From assembly GCA_937902305.1 (NCBI GenBank), contig CALDHV010000143.1, positions 1-13,574 on the forward strand: 13,574 nucleotides of DNA, read 5' to 3'. The DNA comes from an uncultured Clostridia bacterium (GTDB lineage: Bacteria; Bacillota; Clostridia; Oscillospirales; Acutalibacteraceae). Positions 13,332 through 13,574 of the stretch are shown in pieces. Positions within the stretch are counted from its first letter, which is position 1. Each line of letters begins with the position of its first letter. A program made the position numbers and the translations under genes. Below the pieces are notes generated by a model. That model searched no databases and was not told where the DNA came from. It was given only the letters and a program-made list of their open reading frames with translations.

Positions 13332-13574
13332 TTGGATAAAAAAAGTGAGATTTTACGGGAATACGAGGAGGAGACGCGGCGGCTGTGCGATCCGGCGACC
13401 ATTGCCGACCCGACGCTGTACCGGGAGTGTATGAAAAAGGTCGCGGCGTTGCGCCCGCTTGCCGAGGCGTACGCCGCGCTCGACGCGCGAAAGACGCAAA
13501 AAGCGCAGGCGCTGGAGATCATCGCCGATCCCGCCGCCGATGCGGAGCTTCGTTTGCTGGCTCAGCAGGAGATC
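13332..13574 (+). CDS. prfA: Peptide chain release factor 1 (RF1), N-terminal part, cut by window
   Basis: The 81 visible residues match the N-terminal helical domain of class I release factors, and RF1 in particular. The segment ILREYEEETRRLCDPATIAD aligns with the RF1 L-x-x-[RH]-x-x-E-x...D-x-x-x-IAD pattern, and later ADPAADAELRLLAQQEI fits the [DE]-x-E-[ML]-x-x-[ML]-A-x-[DE]-E motif. The codon-recognition PxT and GGQ motifs lie beyond the window, so the RF1 assignment rests on this domain. The likely start is TTG at 13332, with a GGTGG-type ribosome site about 8 nt upstream. An in-frame GTG at 13320 is possible but directly abuts AGGAAGG. RF1 reads UAG and UAA stop codons. Confidence 0.75.
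   Translation, partial: MDKKSEILREYEEETRRLCDPATIADPTLYRECMKKVAALRPLAEAYAALDARKTQKAQALEIIADPAADAELRLLAQQEI

Overview
The window looks like chromosomal DNA from a spore-forming anaerobic clostridium, most likely of the Oscillospirales (Ruminococcaceae-like). The signs are a biotin-type Na+-pump decarboxylase, a secreted dockerin protein, a YitT protein, an LTA-synthase-type sulfatase, a DUF951 protein, a SpoIIQ-like M23 protein, strong GGAGG ribosome sites and moderately high GC. This placement is inferred from gene content alone. I see no phage, IS element, CRISPR array, tRNA or rRNA.

Positions 1-1745 (minus strand) hold the start of a sodium-pump decarboxylase operon: gamma subunit, then beta subunit, which runs off the left edge. 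A strong promoter drives it, and the leader could fold in two exclusive ways around the ribosome site. Divergent from it, 1931-5020 (plus strand) encodes a membrane LTA-synthase/phosphoglycerol-transferase family protein and a YitT membrane protein, each with its own promoter. A perfect 21-bp stem at 5033-5080 serves as a two-way terminator.

Positions 11175-5077 (minus strand) form one probable transcription unit: prfB (RF2, with no programmed frameshift), a 963-residue secreted protein of eleven Fn3-like repeats ending in a type I dockerin, a two-helix membrane protein of unknown function, a stand-alone NAD(P)H-hydrate dehydratase, and a small lipoprotein. Spacing is tight (34, 59, 10 and 11 nt). 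The only internal structure is a hairpin without a U-tract, after the dockerin gene.

Positions 11262-13574 hold a SpoIIQ-like M23 protein (minus) behind a forespore-sigma-like promoter, divergent from a short Met8/CysG-N-type precorrin-2 dehydrogenase (plus). A 46-residue acidic small protein (minus) converges on the same terminator. A DUF951 protein is followed by the start of prfA (RF1, plus), which runs off the right edge.

Most of the window is recognisable housekeeping DNA. The parts most worth a second look are the repeat/dockerin protein with its two co-varying repeat subtypes and its place behind prfB, the sigma-G-like promoter, the small acidic ORF, the enlarged loop in the decarboxylase beta subunit, and the decarboxylase leader.
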